DNA from: Marinobacterium arenosum
Lineage (GTDB): Bacteria; Pseudomonadota; Gammaproteobacteria; Pseudomonadales; Balneatricaceae
Assembly (NCBI RefSeq): GCF_019795155.1
Contig: NZ_JAILYN010000002.1
Location: 124,001 to 188,000, forward strand
DNA length: 64,000 nt
Direction: 5' to 3'
Under the pieces are notes generated by a model. The model saw only the letters and a program-made list of their open reading frames with translations, was not told where the DNA came from and did not search any database. A program made the translations under genes and the position numbers. Below, piece after piece: positions 28,540 to 38,372 of this stretch (its first letter is position 1; every line of letters begins with the position of its first letter).

Positions 28540-30303
28540 TCAGGGTGTCTTGCGCAGACGGATGTTCAGCTCGCGCAGCTGAGCCGCGCTGACTTCGCCC
28601 GGTGCGTCGGTCAGCGGGCAGGATGCGCTCTGAGTTTTCGGGAACGCGATCACATCACGGATCGACTCGGAGCCGGTCATCAGCATCACCAGACGGTCCA
28701 GGCCGAACGCCAGGCCACCGTGCGGCGGGGCACCGTATTTCAGACCGTTCAGCAGGAAGCCGAACTTCTCTTCCGCCTCTTCAGCGCCGATACCCAGCAC
28801 TTCGAATACGGTGCGCTGCATCGCCTGATCGTGGATACGGACGGAACCGCCACCCAGTTCACAGCCGTTCAGCACCATATCGTAGGCGCGGGACAGCGCA
28901 TCGACCGGCGATGCCTTGAGTTCTTCCGGGCTGCAGCTCGGCGCAGTGAACGGATGGTGCAGCGCAGTCAGGTTGCCACCGTCCAGCTCTTCGAACATCG
29001 GGAAGTCGACCACCCACATCGGCGCCCATTCGCGCTCCAGCAGGTTCATATCCATGCCGACCTTGATCCGCAGGGCACCCATCGCCTCGTTGACGATCTT
29101 CTCTTTGTCGGCACCGAAGAATACGATATCGCCGTTCTTCGCTTCCAGGCGCGCCATGATCTTCATGGCCACCTCTTCGCCGAGGAACTTGACGATCGGC
29201 GACTGCAGGCCTTCGGCGCCCTTCTCCAGCTCGTTGACCTTGATCCAGGCCAGACCCTTGGCACCGTAGATGCCGACGTACTTGGTGTACTCGTCGATAA
29301 TCTTACGGGTCAGCTCGGCGCCACCCGGCACCTTCAGCGCGGCGACACGGCCTTTCGGGTCCTTGGCCGGACCGGCGAACACCTTGAACTCGATGTCGGC
29401 CATCAGGTCGGCCACGTCGACCAGCTCCAGCGGGATACGCAGGTCCGGCTTATCGGAACCGTACCGGTTCATCGCCTCGGCGTACGGCATGCGCGGGAAC
29501 TCGCCCAGCTCAACGCCCATCAGCTCGTTGAACAGCTTGCGGATCATGCTTTCCGCCATACCCATGATCGCTTCCTCGTCCATGAACGAGGTTTCGATGT
29601 CCACCTGGGTAAATTCCGGCTGACGGTCGGCACGCAGGTCTTCGTCACGGAAGCACTTGGCGATCTGATAGTAGCGGTCGAAACCGGACACCATCAGCAG
29701 CTGCTTGAACAGCTGCGGCGACTGCGGCAGCGCGAAGAAGCTGCCTTCGTGGGTACGGCTCGGCACCAGGTAGTCGCGGGCACCTTCCGGGGTCGCACGG
29801 GTCAAAATCGGCGTTTCGATATCCAGGAAGCCATTGTCGTCCAGATAGTTGCGGATCGCGTTGGTCACCTTGGAACGGAAGCGCATTTTCTGCTGCATCT
29901 CCGGGCGACGCAGATCGACAAAACGGTTGCGCAGACGCACGTCCTCGCCCACCTGCTGGTGCTCGTCCAGCTGGAACGGCGGCGTCTCGGATTTGTTCAG
30001 GATCACCAGTTCCTTACCCAGCACCTCGATCTCGCCTGTCGGCATATCGGCATTGACAGTGCCTTCCGGACGGTTGCGCACGGTGCCATGAATCTCGATC
30101 ACGTACTCATTGCGCACGCTGTCAGCCAGCGCGAAGCTCTCTTCACGATCCGGATCGAATACCACCTGTGCCAGACCTTCACGGTCACGCACGTCCAGGA
30201 AGATTACCCCACCGTGGTCACGGCGGCGGTGTACCCACCCCGACAGTACCACGTCTTCGCCGATATGCTCTTTTCTCAGGTCGCCGCAATAATGGCTGCG
30301 CAT
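28540..30303 (-). CDS. aspS: Aspartyl-tRNA synthetase
   Basis: Class II aminoacyl-tRNA synthetase charging tRNA-Asp. The 587 residues show the N-terminal OB-fold anticodon domain (about 1-110, [24 protein letters not shown]), class II motif 2 ([19 protein letters not shown]), the bacterial GAD insertion (about 290-420) and motif 3 ([15 protein letters not shown]). Its cognate tRNA gene also lies in this window. Whether it is Asp-specific or also charges tRNA-Asn cannot be told. Confidence 0.97.
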   Translation of the reverse strand: MRSHYCGDLRKEHIGEDVVLSGWVHRRRDHGGVIFLDVRDREGLAQVVFDPDREESFALADSVRNEYVIEIHGTVRNRPEGTVNADMPTGEIEVLGKELVILNKSETPPFQLDEHQQVGEDVRLRNRFVDLRRPEMQQKMRFRSKVTNAIRNYLDDNGFLDIETPILTRATPEGARDYLVPSRTHEGSFFALPQSPQLFKQLLMVSGFDRYYQIAKCFRDEDLRADRQPEFTQVDIETSFMDEEAIMGMAESMIRKLFNELMGVELGEFPRMPYAEAMNRYGSDKPDLRIPLELVDVADLMADIEFKVFAGPAKDPKGRVAALKVPGGAELTRKIIDEYTKYVGIYGAKGLAWIKVNELEKGAEGLQSPIVKFLGEEVAMKIMARLEAKNGDIVFFGADKEKIVNEAMGALRIKVGMDMNLLEREWAPMWVVDFPMFEELDGGNLTALHHPFTAPSCSPEELKASPVDALSRAYDMVLNGCELGGGSVRIHDQAMQRTVFEVLGIGAEEAEEKFGFLLNGLKYGAPPHGGLAFGLDRLVMLMTGSESIRDVIAFPKTQSASCPLTDAPGEVSAAQLRELNIRLRKTP

Positions 30304-30370
30304 AGTTCTCTGTTCCTGTTACTTACCCGTGTTTGGCCAGTGCCAAACCTGAAAATATCAAATGAATGTA

Positions 30371-30595
30371 TTAGCTGCCCGAACCGCTGTCGCCGGCCAG
30401 GTTTTTCTTGCCGCCGGTTTTAAAGTCGGTTTCATACCAACCACCGCCGGACAGCCGAAAGCCCGGCGCGGACACTTTCTTACTGACATTGTCCGCTTCG
30501 CAGGCGACACACGCCGGCATCGGAGCATCGCTACGCAGCTGGAGTTTTTCGAACTCGTGCCCGCAGCTGCCGCACTGAAAATCAAAAATAGGCAT
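30371..30595 (-). CDS. FmdB-family zinc-ribbon protein
   Basis: A 74-residue protein with the FmdB-type zinc ribbon. It starts MPIFDFQCGSCGHEFEKL and has the second cysteine pair in CVACEADNV, then a glycine-rich tail. Members are common upstream of aspS in gammaproteobacteria, as here (67 bp gap). The function is not established; a regulatory or nucleic-acid role is only a family suggestion. Confidence 0.88.
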   Translation of the reverse strand: MPIFDFQCGSCGHEFEKLQLRSDAPMPACVACEADNVSKKVSAPGFRLSGGGWYETDFKTGGKKNLAGDSGSGS

Positions 30596-30795
30596 CGTTC
30601 ACCGATTCCTGATCGGTATAGGATCTCATCCTATACAGGGCCTTGGAAAACAGCGGATTATAACTGATTTGCGCAGCGGTAACAGGCCCGTCCAGCGGGT
30701 TCGAAAGGATTTCGCAAGGGTTTTAAGGTGCCATCAGGATCGAGGCGCCGGCGGCCGCCGCATTGCGGCCGCTCTACCCTAAAGCGCCCTGACAG

Positions 30796-31245
30796 TCAGG
30801 GATCGTGCGGCTCAAACTGGATTTCGGCATCCATCAGGAATTCAAGCTTGTGACGCAGTTCGTACAGCTCCTCCACCGTATATGGCTTGGCCGGCACCTT
30901 GCCCCACACCGGCGCCGGCCAGGCGGGATCATCCCGGAATCGCACGATATGATGCAGATGCAGCTGAGGCACCATGTTGCCCAGTGCGGCGATATTCATC
31001 TTATGGGCGGCATAGAGGTCGGCCAGGTTCTCGGCCAGGAAGGTCGACTCGTGCATCAACTGACGCTGCTCATGCTCTGGCAAATGATAGATCTCGCTGA
31101 CTTCGACGCGGCGCGGCACCAGCACGAACCACGGATAGTTGCTATCGTTGAGCAGTAACAATGTGCAGAGCGGGAAGTTACCCAGCAGCACGCAATCCTC
31201 GACCAGCTGCGGGTGCAGCTCGAATTCAAGTTCCAGTTCATCCAT
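30796..31245 (-). CDS. HIT-domain hydrolase-like protein
   Basis: A 149-residue protein of the histidine-triad superfamily. The nucleotide-binding triad region reads QLHLHHIVRFRDDPAWP, and the fold starts with LVEDCVLLGNFPLCTLLLLND. Members hydrolyse or transfer nucleotide phosphoesters; the substrate is unknown. It diverges from the acyltransferase gene at 31379. Confidence 0.85.
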   Translation of the reverse strand: MDELELEFELHPQLVEDCVLLGNFPLCTLLLLNDSNYPWFVLVPRRVEVSEIYHLPEHEQRQLMHESTFLAENLADLYAAHKMNIAALGNMVPQLHLHHIVRFRDDPAWPAPVWGKVPAKPYTVEELYELRHKLEFLMDAEIQFEPHDP

Positions 31246-31378
31246 TGGCGTACACTCCTGTTCAGTGATGCCCGGTAATGCTTACAATTCTGCCGCTTAG
31301 CCGATGCGTCCAAGACACACTGCTCAGCCAACGTCAGCCCGACAACGGAAATTCGAACACTGTCAGTATACGTTAACA

Positions 31379-32509
31379 ATGCTTAACATCCATGTTCACC
31401 ACAGCCTCGACGAGATCGACGCACACTGCTGGAACGCGCTGTGCGGCACCGATTACCCGTTCCTGCGCCACGAGTTTCTGCAAGCGCTGGAACAATCCGG
31501 CAGCGTCTGTGCCGAGACCGGCTGGCAGCCGCTACACCTGCGCTTGGAGCAGGATGGCAGCACGGTTGCGGTGATGCCGTTGTACCTGAAATCCCACTCC
31601 TACGGCGAATATGTGTTCGACTGGGCCTGGGCCGACGCCTACCAGCAGCATGGCCTGGACTACTACCCGAAGCTGGTCACGGCGATCCCATTTACCCCGG
31701 CCTGGGGGCCACGACTCGGCAGCCGCCTGCCGGATGCCGAGCTGATGCCGTTGCTGGCACAAGGCCTGAAAACCCTGGCCGAACGCACCGGCGCGTCCTC
31801 CTGGCACGGCCTGTTCCCCAGCCCGGCGCAGCAACAGGCATGGGTCGCCGAAGGCCTACTGCCCCGGCTGGGCTGCCAGTACCACTGGTTCAACGAGGAT
31901 TACCGTTCGTTCGATGATTTCCTGGCCCATTGCAGCTCCCGCAAACGCAAGAACCTGCGTAAGGAGCGCCAGAAGATCGTCCGGCACGGGGTGAAACTGA
32001 GACGCCTGAGCGGGGAACAGATCAGCGATGCCCAGCTGGCCCAGTTCTACCGCTTCTACCAGCTCACCTACCTGAAGCGCGGCCGACGCGGCTACCTGAC
32101 AGCGGAGTTCTTCCAGCTGCTGCGTGAACGGATGCCGCAACAACTGCTGCTGGTGCTTGCGGAGTACCAGGACCAGCCGGTCGCCGGCGCCTTGTCGCTG
32201 CGTAGTTCCGACACCCTGTACGGCCGTTACTGGGGCTGCCTGGACGAGTTCGACAGCCTGCACTTCGAAACCTGCTACTACCAGGGGATCGAATACTGCA
32301 TTGAACAGGGGCTAAAGCGCTTCGACCCCGGCGCCCAGGGCGAGCACAAGATCCAGCGCGGCTTCCGTCCGATCGAGACCTGGTCCTGCCACTGGATCCG
32401 CGAGCCCGGCTTCCGTGCCGCCATCGAGCAGTACCTGGCAGAGGAAGCCGCCCTGGTGCGTGAGCAGATCGAGGAATTGAGCGAACTGCTACCGTTTCGT
32501 AAAGAATGA
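31379..32509 (+). CDS. FemAB/GNAT-like N-acyltransferase (COG3146 type)
   Basis: A 376-residue protein resembling the predicted peptidoglycan-type N-acyltransferases with a duplicated GNAT fold. Features include an N-terminal domain (WNALCGTDYPFLRHEFLQALE), a basic stretch CSSRKRKNLRKERQKI, and the C-terminal acyltransferase core (GALSLRSSDTLYGRYWGC, HFETCYYQGIEYCIEQGLKRFDPGAQGEHKI). I prefer the ATG at 31379, because the upstream part of the frame overlaps the divergent promoter region. The real substrate is not known; no wall-synthesis genes flank it. Confidence 0.8.
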   Translation: MLNIHVHHSLDEIDAHCWNALCGTDYPFLRHEFLQALEQSGSVCAETGWQPLHLRLEQDGSTVAVMPLYLKSHSYGEYVFDWAWADAYQQHGLDYYPKLVTAIPFTPAWGPRLGSRLPDAELMPLLAQGLKTLAERTGASSWHGLFPSPAQQQAWVAEGLLPRLGCQYHWFNEDYRSFDDFLAHCSSRKRKNLRKERQKIVRHGVKLRRLSGEQISDAQLAQFYRFYQLTYLKRGRRGYLTAEFFQLLRERMPQQLLLVLAEYQDQPVAGALSLRSSDTLYGRYWGCLDEFDSLHFETCYYQGIEYCIEQGLKRFDPGAQGEHKIQRGFRPIETWSCHWIREPGFRAAIEQYLAEEAALVREQIEELSELLPFRKE

Positions 32510-32516
32510 GTTCAGC

Positions 32517-32583
32517 TAACAGTGTTAAGTTATCGGTGGACAGCGGCCACAGCGTGGTGCGCTCTGATAACTCCTCACTGTTA
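32517..32583. repeat. Long imperfect inverted repeat between convergent genes
   Basis: TAACAGTGTTAAGTTATC (32517-32534) and GATAACTCCTCACTGTTA (32566-32583) pair at 15 of 18 positions around a 31-bp GC-rich centre. It lies between the acyltransferase and antiporter stop codons. It could act as a terminator-like structure or be a small extragenic repeat. Confidence 0.55.
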
Positions 32584-32592
32584 ACTCACTGC

Positions 32593-33915
32593 TTACAGAG
32601 TGATCGCCGCGAACCAGCCGGCGATCAGCAGCGGCAGGTTGAAATGCAGGAAGGTCGGCACCACGGTATCCCAGATATGGTTGTGCTGGCCATCGACGTT
32701 CAGCCCGGCGGTCGGCCCCAGGGTGGAATCGGAGGCCGGCGAGCCGGCATCGCCCAGTGCGGCGGCGGTCCCTACCAGCGCGACGATCGCCAGCGGACTG
32801 AAGCCCAGCTGCGCGGCCAGCGGCACGTAGATCGCGGCGATAATCGGAATGGTCGAGAATGACGAACCGATCCCCATGGTCACCAGCAGACCGACCACCA
32901 GCATCAGCAGCGCCGCCAACGGCTTGCTCTGGCCGATCCACTCTGCCGAGCTACTGACCAGGGTGGCAATCTCACCGGTCTCGCGCAGCACCTGGGCGAA
33001 GCCGGACGCGGAGATCATGATAAAGCCGATGGTCGCCATCATCTTCATGCCGTCGACCAGCAAGCCATCCGACTCCTGCCAGCGCACCACACCGGTGACC
33101 GAGAACAGGATGAAACCGAGCAGCGCGCCCATTACCATCGAGTCGGTATACAGCTGGGAGATAAACGCCAGCGCGATCGCCAGCAAGGCTACGCTGACCC
33201 CCTTGCGGTTGTAGGCCACCTCCAGGTGCTCGGCCACCTCGATCCGCTCGAGATCATACACTCGCTTGTTTCGGTAGCTGAACAGCAGCGCCACCAGCAG
33301 ACCTGCGACCATGCCCAGCGCCGGAATCCCCATCGCCTCGATCACATTGATGCCTTCGACCGCCAACCCCGCATTGGCGATATTCTTCAACAGGATCTCG
33401 TTCAGAAAGATGCTGCCGAAGCCAACCGGCAGGAACATGTAGGGGGTTACCAGGCCAAAGGTCAGCGCACAGGCGATCAGCCGCCGATCAAGCTGCATCC
33501 GGCTCATCACCATCAGTAGCGGTGGAATCAGCAGCGGTATAAAGGCAATATGGATCGGCATCACATTCTGCGACGAGATCGCCACCAGCACGATAACGGC
33601 GATCAGTCCGTTGCGCACCCAACGCACCCGCTGCGGATCATGGTCTCGGCCCAACAACAGCACGACCCGATCGGCCAGCAGGTGCGGCAAACCGGATTGC
33701 GAAATTGCCACCGCAAAACCGCCGAGCAGCGCGTAACTGAGCGCCACCCCGGCACCACCGCCGATCCCCTCGTTGAATGCCTGAATGGTGTTATCCAACC
33801 CCAGACCACCGGCCAACCCGCCGACCAGCGCACCGATGATCAACGCCACCACCACATTGGTACGCAACAGGCTCAGCACCAACATCGTCAGCACCGCCAG
33901 AACTACAGCGTTCAT
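32593..33915 (-). CDS. NhaC-like Na+/H+ antiporter family protein
   Basis: Inner-membrane transporter with about 11-12 helices and 440 residues. The start ([30 protein letters not shown]) and [21 protein letters not shown] match the Na+/H+ antiporter group that also holds B. subtilis YuiF. That relative has been connected with amino-acid uptake, so cation specificity is not certain. [22 protein letters not shown] is the conserved C-terminal part. It is convergent with the acyltransferase gene. Confidence 0.82.
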   Translation of the reverse strand: MNAVVLAVLTMLVLSLLRTNVVVALIIGALVGGLAGGLGLDNTIQAFNEGIGGGAGVALSYALLGGFAVAISQSGLPHLLADRVVLLLGRDHDPQRVRWVRNGLIAVIVLVAISSQNVMPIHIAFIPLLIPPLLMVMSRMQLDRRLIACALTFGLVTPYMFLPVGFGSIFLNEILLKNIANAGLAVEGINVIEAMGIPALGMVAGLLVALLFSYRNKRVYDLERIEVAEHLEVAYNRKGVSVALLAIALAFISQLYTDSMVMGALLGFILFSVTGVVRWQESDGLLVDGMKMMATIGFIMISASGFAQVLRETGEIATLVSSSAEWIGQSKPLAALLMLVVGLLVTMGIGSSFSTIPIIAAIYVPLAAQLGFSPLAIVALVGTAAALGDAGSPASDSTLGPTAGLNVDGQHNHIWDTVVPTFLHFNLPLLIAGWFAAITL

Positions 33916-34113
33916 TTCTTACCACTTCCCCGACAGATCGAAAGCAATCACAGACAGCGGGCGACGCCGCCCGCCGGCGCCCCGTGCTGTATCAAAAGGG
34001 GCGGCACTTTGCAGAAACCGGCGATCATTGTCAAAAGCAATTATCGCCGGCCGATGAGTCGAGGTAGTCGCCGGTCTGAAGGACGACCGCTACTGCCAGG
34101 CAGGACCAATGGA

Positions 34114-34566
34114 TCAGAGTTCCGGTACGTTCTTCGGATCGAACTCGCCGACATTGGTGGCGAAGGTCCAGGCGTAACCGAACGGGTCGCGCAGACTGGC
34201 GATCCGGTCGCCCCAGAACATATCCTGCACCGGCTCGACCAGAGCCACCCCGGCCCCCATAGCGCGGATCGCCAGACCATCCACGTCCGGACAGTAAACG
34301 TAGAGCCCGACCGGGCAGGCATTCCCGCTGGTCTGCGGAGAGCGCAGCGGCGATCCCATCGCCCCCTCGGCACCCAGCATGAGCACCAATCGCCCCTGGT
34401 AGCTCATCTCGCCATGCGTAGTCCGGCTGTCGCCGCCGGGTAGCGTCATACCCGGCTCAAACCCGAACGCCTCGGCGTATAGCTTCAGCGCCTCATCCAC
34501 ATCCGGCACCCACAGATAGGGTGTCAACCAGTTGGCCTGCTCCGGCTTACCGTTTTTTGCCGCCAT
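34114..34566 (-). CDS. VOC-family (glyoxalase/PhnB-like) protein
   Basis: A 150-residue protein with one vicinal-oxygen-chelate fold: TPYLWVPDVDEALKLYAEAFGF and RIASLRDPFGYAWTFATNV. The substrate is unknown. The ATG at 34566 has AGGAG 8 nt upstream and is better than an ATG seven codons earlier. A MITE-like repeat begins about 90 bp upstream of its start codon and may influence its promoter. Confidence 0.82.
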   Translation of the reverse strand: MAAKNGKPEQANWLTPYLWVPDVDEALKLYAEAFGFEPGMTLPGGDSRTTHGEMSYQGRLVLMLGAEGAMGSPLRSPQTSGNACPVGLYVYCPDVDGLAIRAMGAGVALVEPVQDMFWGDRIASLRDPFGYAWTFATNVGEFDPKNVPEL

Positions 34567-34653
34567 CGCGTCACTCCTGAATCGCAAACTAGGTCTGTAG
34601 CTGCCGGTACCGGCTCAACCCGGCGGGCCCGAGCCGACAATAGCAGACATAAG

Positions 34654-34872
34654 GAACCTGTGAACAAGTCCCTTGGGCCTCTGGCTGTCGGAGCGATCAG
34701 AGATCAATACCCACACGCAAGGGCATAAAGGCAACGATTACAGGCGTACTGGGCGTACTGGTTGTCCCCGGAACACCGGCCGGACGTAAATCGTTAACGC
34801 CGAGCTCTGATTGCCCGGGTGCCGGACCACCGACAGCCCCGCAGAGAACATAAGGGACTTATTCACAGGTTC
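34654..34872. mobile_element. MITE-like element, copy 1 (219 bp)
   Basis: The ends are inverted repeats: GAACCTGTGAACAAGTCCC on the left and GGGACTTATTCACAGGTTC on the right, differing at one position. The interior contains no gene. A second copy lies in the opposite orientation at 46748-47059 and shares most of the interior. This copy has a small internal duplication (GGCGTACTGGGCGTACTGG, 34743-34761). Flanking 5-mers (ATAAG and CCTAA) do not match, so no target duplication is preserved here. Confidence 0.75.
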
Positions 34873-34949
34873 CCTAACCTAGCGTAGACCCATATCGGCC
34901 GATGGGTTTGCGGCGCCGTTCAAAAAATCAACCGATCTCCCCCCGCCGC

Positions 34950-35564
34950 TCAGGCATCGCGAGGAATATCGACAATTTCGCCGAAGGTTACGTATTCGTT
35001 GCCCCCCAGCCGGCCGATCGGATCGATGCGATCGGCATGAACCTTGGTGCGCCCCTTGGCATCCTGTCCCACCACCGCGTCATCCAGCCAGATCCGCTCA
35101 ACCAGGCCGAACACCAGGTACTGAGGGCCATTACCGACCTCCTTGACCTCATGCAGGCGGCAGCTTAGCGCCACTCGGGCAGCGGCCAGGCGCGGCAACG
35201 GGCTTCCCTCGAAAGGCACCGTTTCCATGCCAATAAGCGCCAGCTCCGACTCCCCCTCCGGCAGCACACGGGCCGATCGGGTGACCGCTTCGGCCAGTTC
35301 ACGGTGCGCCAGGTGGATTACGAAATGCTGGCGCTCGAGGATATTGCGGTAGGTGTCCTTGAGACTGCCATCAGGCTTGTGTCCCAGCGAGATCATCACC
35401 ATCGGTGGATCGCTGCAGACCGGCGCGAAATAGGAAAAAGGTGCCAGATTGTATTCACCATTGCCGTGCTCGCTGAGCACCCAGGCCACCGGCCGGGGCA
35501 CAATGGTCTGGATCATGGTGAAATACACCTGATTTCGTGTCATTTCTGTGACATCTAAGTTCAT
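34950..35564 (-). CDS. Flavin reductase-like FMN-binding protein
   Basis: A 204-residue protein with the split-barrel FMN-binding fold of the flavin reductase family: TIVPRPVAWVLSEHGNGEYNLAPFSYFAPVCSDPPMVMISLG at about 15-60 is the isoalloxazine-site region. These enzymes reduce flavins with NAD(P)H for partner monooxygenases, but no partner is nearby. The ATG at 35564 follows GGAG by 5 nt. Confidence 0.84.
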   Translation of the reverse strand: MNLDVTEMTRNQVYFTMIQTIVPRPVAWVLSEHGNGEYNLAPFSYFAPVCSDPPMVMISLGHKPDGSLKDTYRNILERQHFVIHLAHRELAEAVTRSARVLPEGESELALIGMETVPFEGSPLPRLAAARVALSCRLHEVKEVGNGPQYLVFGLVERIWLDDAVVGQDAKGRTKVHADRIDPIGRLGGNEYVTFGEIVDIPRDA

Positions 35565-35811
35565 TTCCGCTCCGCACAATCATGTTTGATACAGCCTTTT
35601 CACAGGCTTTACGGCTCTATGATACGAATTTCTCATGTGCGTTTGCAGCATGAACAGAAACGCACAAGCCGTTGATCAGGGTGAATATTTAGCAACCAGA
35701 TCGGTTGGCGCATTGTCCCGCCGGTTGTCTACACTCTTTGAGGGCGTCGGAAATGGCGCCCTTAATTTTGACCACTATAAAAGAATCGACTCAGGTTACG
35801 AGGGGCTGGAA

Positions 35812-36093
35812 ATGCTAACGTATGAAGAATGTCTGGCGATGAGCGATCTAACGGAAGGCGAGATCAATGCGATTGCAGAGCATGAGCATATGGAACCGAT
35901 GATAGCCATGGCGCTCGGCCACTACCTGATCACCCATGATGATGAGCAGAAGATAAAGAACATCATCATGGACGATATCAAGCATGCGCATCGTACCGGT
36001 CATTACGCCCATGAACGTGTTTTACGTGGCGTGCTGCAGCACTTTATCAGCAGCCACCCGCAGCACGGTGACCACTCTCAGACAGCCGCCTGA
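35812..36093 (+). CDS. Small conserved protein of unknown function
   Basis: A 93-residue acidic protein beginning MLTYEECLAMSDLTEGEINAIAEHEHMEP and rich in His and Glu. I recall similar short proteins with the same MLTYEEC and AEHEH start in other gammaproteobacteria, but I cannot name a function. No membrane segment or signal peptide is seen. The frame is open 59 codons upstream, but the ATG at 35812 has a GAGGGG-type site and begins the conserved part. A clear terminator follows. Confidence 0.75.
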   Translation: MLTYEECLAMSDLTEGEINAIAEHEHMEPMIAMALGHYLITHDDEQKIKNIIMDDIKHAHRTGHYAHERVLRGVLQHFISSHPQHGDHSQTAA

Positions 36094-36150
36094 GAGCCCA
36101 CTTTAGCTGCCTTACCGAGCAAGTAAGTCAAGTCGACATCTCCCCTATGG

Positions 36151-36189
36151 GCCGGTGGAGTCCCCGCTCCATCGGCATTTTTTTATTTT
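36151..36189 (+). terminator. Terminator of the small conserved gene
   Basis: GCCGGTGGAG / CTCCATCGGC (36151-36160 and 36167-36176) is a 10-bp stem with one G-T pair and a 6-nt loop, followed by ATTTTTTTATTTT. Confidence 0.9.
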
Positions 36190-36245
36190 CGGCACGCGCA
36201 GGTGATGCGCATCGCTTTTAGCTCGCAACTCGGCACGATGAAAAC

Positions 36246-36277
36246 AAAAAAGGCCCGGCTTTAATAAAGCCGGGCCA
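36246..36277 (-). terminator. Terminator of the etfBA operon
   Basis: GGCCCGGCTT / AAGCCGGGCC (36252-36261 and 36267-36276) forms a perfect 10-bp stem with a 5-nt loop; on the minus strand it is followed by TTTTTTG. It lies about 110 bp past the etfA stop. Confidence 0.88.
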
Positions 36278-36385
36278 AGCAAGAAGGAAGGTGCACGTCA
36301 GCATCGCCTGAACGACACGGGAGGGCATCAGCACCTGCCTGAACGGGACAGCCCCACCCCGAAGCGGAGCCGTATCCGAGTGAAG

Positions 36386-37315
36386 TCAGAGCTGCTGTTC
36401 AAGCTGCGGCAGCACGTCGAACAGATCGGCCACCAGACCGTAATCAGCCACCTGGAAGATCGGCGCTTCCTCGTCCTTGTTGATCGCCACGATCACCTTG
36501 GAGTCTTTCATGCCGGCCAGGTGCTGGATCGCACCGGAGATACCCACCGCGATGTAGAGATCCGGCGCGACGATCTTGCCGGTCTGGCCGACCTGCATGT
36601 CGTTCGGCACGAAACCGGCGTCCACCGCCGCACGGGAGGCACCGACCGCGGCGCCCAGCTTGTCAGCCACTTTTTCCAGCAGCGCGAAGTTTTCACCGCT
36701 GCCCATGCCGCGTCCACCGGAGATGATCACCTGGGCCGAGGTCAGCTCAGGACGGTCGGACTTGGCCATCTCTTCGCCGACAAAGGCGGAGATGCCGGCA
36801 TCGTGAACGCCGCCGACGGCTTCAATTGCCGCCGCACCGCCTTCCGCCGCCGCCGCGTCAAAACCGGTACCGCGCACGGTGATCACCTTGATCGCATCCA
36901 GCGACTGCACGGTGGCAATGGCGTTGCCGGCGTAGATCGGGCGCACGAAAGTATCGGCGCTTTCCACCCGGATGATGTCGGAGATCTGCGCCACGTCCAG
37001 CAGCGCGGCAACACGCGGCATGAAGTTCTTGCCGGTGGTGGTGGCCGGCGCCACCACGTGGCTGTAGTCCTTGCCCAGTTCGGCGACCAGCAGAGACAGG
37101 TTTTCCGCCAGCTGGTGTTCGTACGCCGCGTTGTCTGCCAGCAGCACCTTGTTGACGCCGGCAACCTTGGCCGCTTCGTCCGCTACCGCCTGGCAGCCGG
37201 CACCGGCCACCAGCAGATGAATATCGTCGCCCATCCGGCTCGCTGCGGTCACCGCATTCAGGGTGGCGCCTTTCAGGGCGGAGTTGTCGTGTTCTGCAAT
37301 TACCAGAATAGCCAT
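36386..37315 (-). CDS. etfA: Electron transfer flavoprotein, alpha subunit
   Basis: FAD-binding subunit of the soluble electron shuttle that collects electrons from acyl-CoA and other dehydrogenases. The 309 residues have an N-terminal alpha/beta domain and the C-terminal FAD domain with the signature [36 protein letters not shown]. It follows etfB by 12 bp. Confidence 0.96.
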   Translation of the reverse strand: MAILVIAEHDNSALKGATLNAVTAASRMGDDIHLLVAGAGCQAVADEAAKVAGVNKVLLADNAAYEHQLAENLSLLVAELGKDYSHVVAPATTTGKNFMPRVAALLDVAQISDIIRVESADTFVRPIYAGNAIATVQSLDAIKVITVRGTGFDAAAAEGGAAAIEAVGGVHDAGISAFVGEEMAKSDRPELTSAQVIISGGRGMGSGENFALLEKVADKLGAAVGASRAAVDAGFVPNDMQVGQTGKIVAPDLYIAVGISGAIQHLAGMKDSKVIVAINKDEEAPIFQVADYGLVADLFDVLPQLEQQL

Positions 37316-37327
37316 CAGATCGCCCCC

Positions 37328-38077
37328 TTAGATTACCTTGGCTTCGTTTTTCAGTTTGTCGACCAGCTGTTCTACGCTGTCGACCTTGATACCGGCCTGA
37401 CGTTCGGCAGGCGGCTCAACCTTCAGCAGCTGGGTGTGCGCTTTCACTTCGACGCCCAGGTCCGCCGGGGTCTTGGTATCCAGCGGCTTGCGCTTGGCCT
37501 TCATGATGTTCGGCAGTGACGCGTAACGCGGCTCGTTCAGACGCAGGTCGGTAGTAACGATTGCCGGCAGGTTCAGCGACAGGGTCTGCAGACCGCCGTC
37601 GACCTCACGGGTCACCAGCGCCTTACCCCCTTCCAGCTTCAGCTCGGAGGCGAAGGTCGCCTGCGGCAGGCCGGTCAACGCAGCCAGCATCTGGCCGGTC
37701 TGGTTGTTGTCGCTGTCGATCGCCTGCTTACCCATGATGATCAGTTCCGGCTGCTCTTCCTCGACCACCTTGGCCAGCAGCTTGGCAACCGTCAGCGATT
37801 CCAGCGCCTCATCGGTTTCCACCATGATGGCGCGATCGGCACCCAGCGCCAGCGCGGTACGCAGCTGTTCCTGAGCCGCTTTCGGCCCTAGCGATACCAC
37901 TACGATCTCGCTGGCCACGCCGGCCTCTTTCAGACGCACCGCTTCTTCGACGGCGATTTCACAGAACGGGTTGATTGCCATCTTCACGTTGGCCAGATCA
38001 ACGTCGCTGTTGTCGGACTTCACGCGTACTTTGACGTTGTAGTCAATAACCCTTTTAACAGTTACAAGAACCTTCAT
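37328..38077 (-). CDS. etfB: Electron transfer flavoprotein, beta subunit
   Basis: AMP-binding partner of EtfA. The 249 residues show the family start [20 protein letters not shown], the signature region [31 protein letters not shown], and the recognition loop [26 protein letters not shown]. It is the first gene of etfBA and divergent from the ETF:quinone oxidoreductase gene across 295 bp. Confidence 0.96.
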   Translation of the reverse strand: MKVLVTVKRVIDYNVKVRVKSDNSDVDLANVKMAINPFCEIAVEEAVRLKEAGVASEIVVVSLGPKAAQEQLRTALALGADRAIMVETDEALESLTVAKLLAKVVEEEQPELIIMGKQAIDSDNNQTGQMLAALTGLPQATFASELKLEGGKALVTREVDGGLQTLSLNLPAIVTTDLRLNEPRYASLPNIMKAKRKPLDTKTPADLGVEVKAHTQLLKVEPPAERQAGIKVDSVEQLVDKLKNEAKVI

Positions 38078-38109
38078 CTGACTAGACCCTTTTCGTTATT
38101 CTCGTAAGG

Positions 38110-38123
38110 CAACGCTAGCGTTG
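38110..38123. promoter_or_regulatory. Perfect 14-bp palindrome in the etfBA leader
   Basis: CAACGCTAGCGTTG is a perfect palindrome 33-46 bp upstream of the etfB start and just downstream of its candidate promoter. It has the size and position of a repressor operator. No regulator is known. Confidence 0.4.
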
Positions 38124-38133
38124 TGATAGGGAC

Positions 38134-38161
38134 AGAATACATATCTGCAAAAAATAAGCAA
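38134..38161 (-). promoter_or_regulatory. Candidate sigma-70 promoter of etfBA
   Basis: On the minus strand TTGCTT (38156-38161), a 16-nt spacer and TATTCT (38134-38139) lie about 57 bp before the etfB ATG. It is moderately close to consensus. Confidence 0.45.
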
Positions 38162-38233
38162 TAACCCTAATAGCGGTTTGATGCATTTTTACGCTTACGT
38201 TAACTACGTTAGTCGCATATCGCAGCATAGCTA

Positions 38234-38261
38234 TTCAAATATTAGGGTATTCACTTATAAT
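38234..38261 (+). promoter_or_regulatory. Candidate sigma-70 promoter of the ETF:QO gene
   Basis: TTCAAA (38234-38239), 16-nt spacer, perfect TATAAT (38256-38261). It leaves a leader of roughly 105 nt before the start at 38373. Confidence 0.5.
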
Positions 38262-38372
38262 ACCTGAAAGATAATTGATTCCGTCCCGACACCTCGCCGG
38301 ATGGCTGTAACCCGGCGGATACAGTAGGCTGGGACGATTGGAATAATAAGAATACGTAGAGGGGAATGAGCC

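Noticed and set aside
28720-30423. Plus-strand frame of 567 codons opposite aspS
   Set aside because: It lies over the complete aspS and is an artefact of its high GC third positions; no ribosome site or domain supports it.
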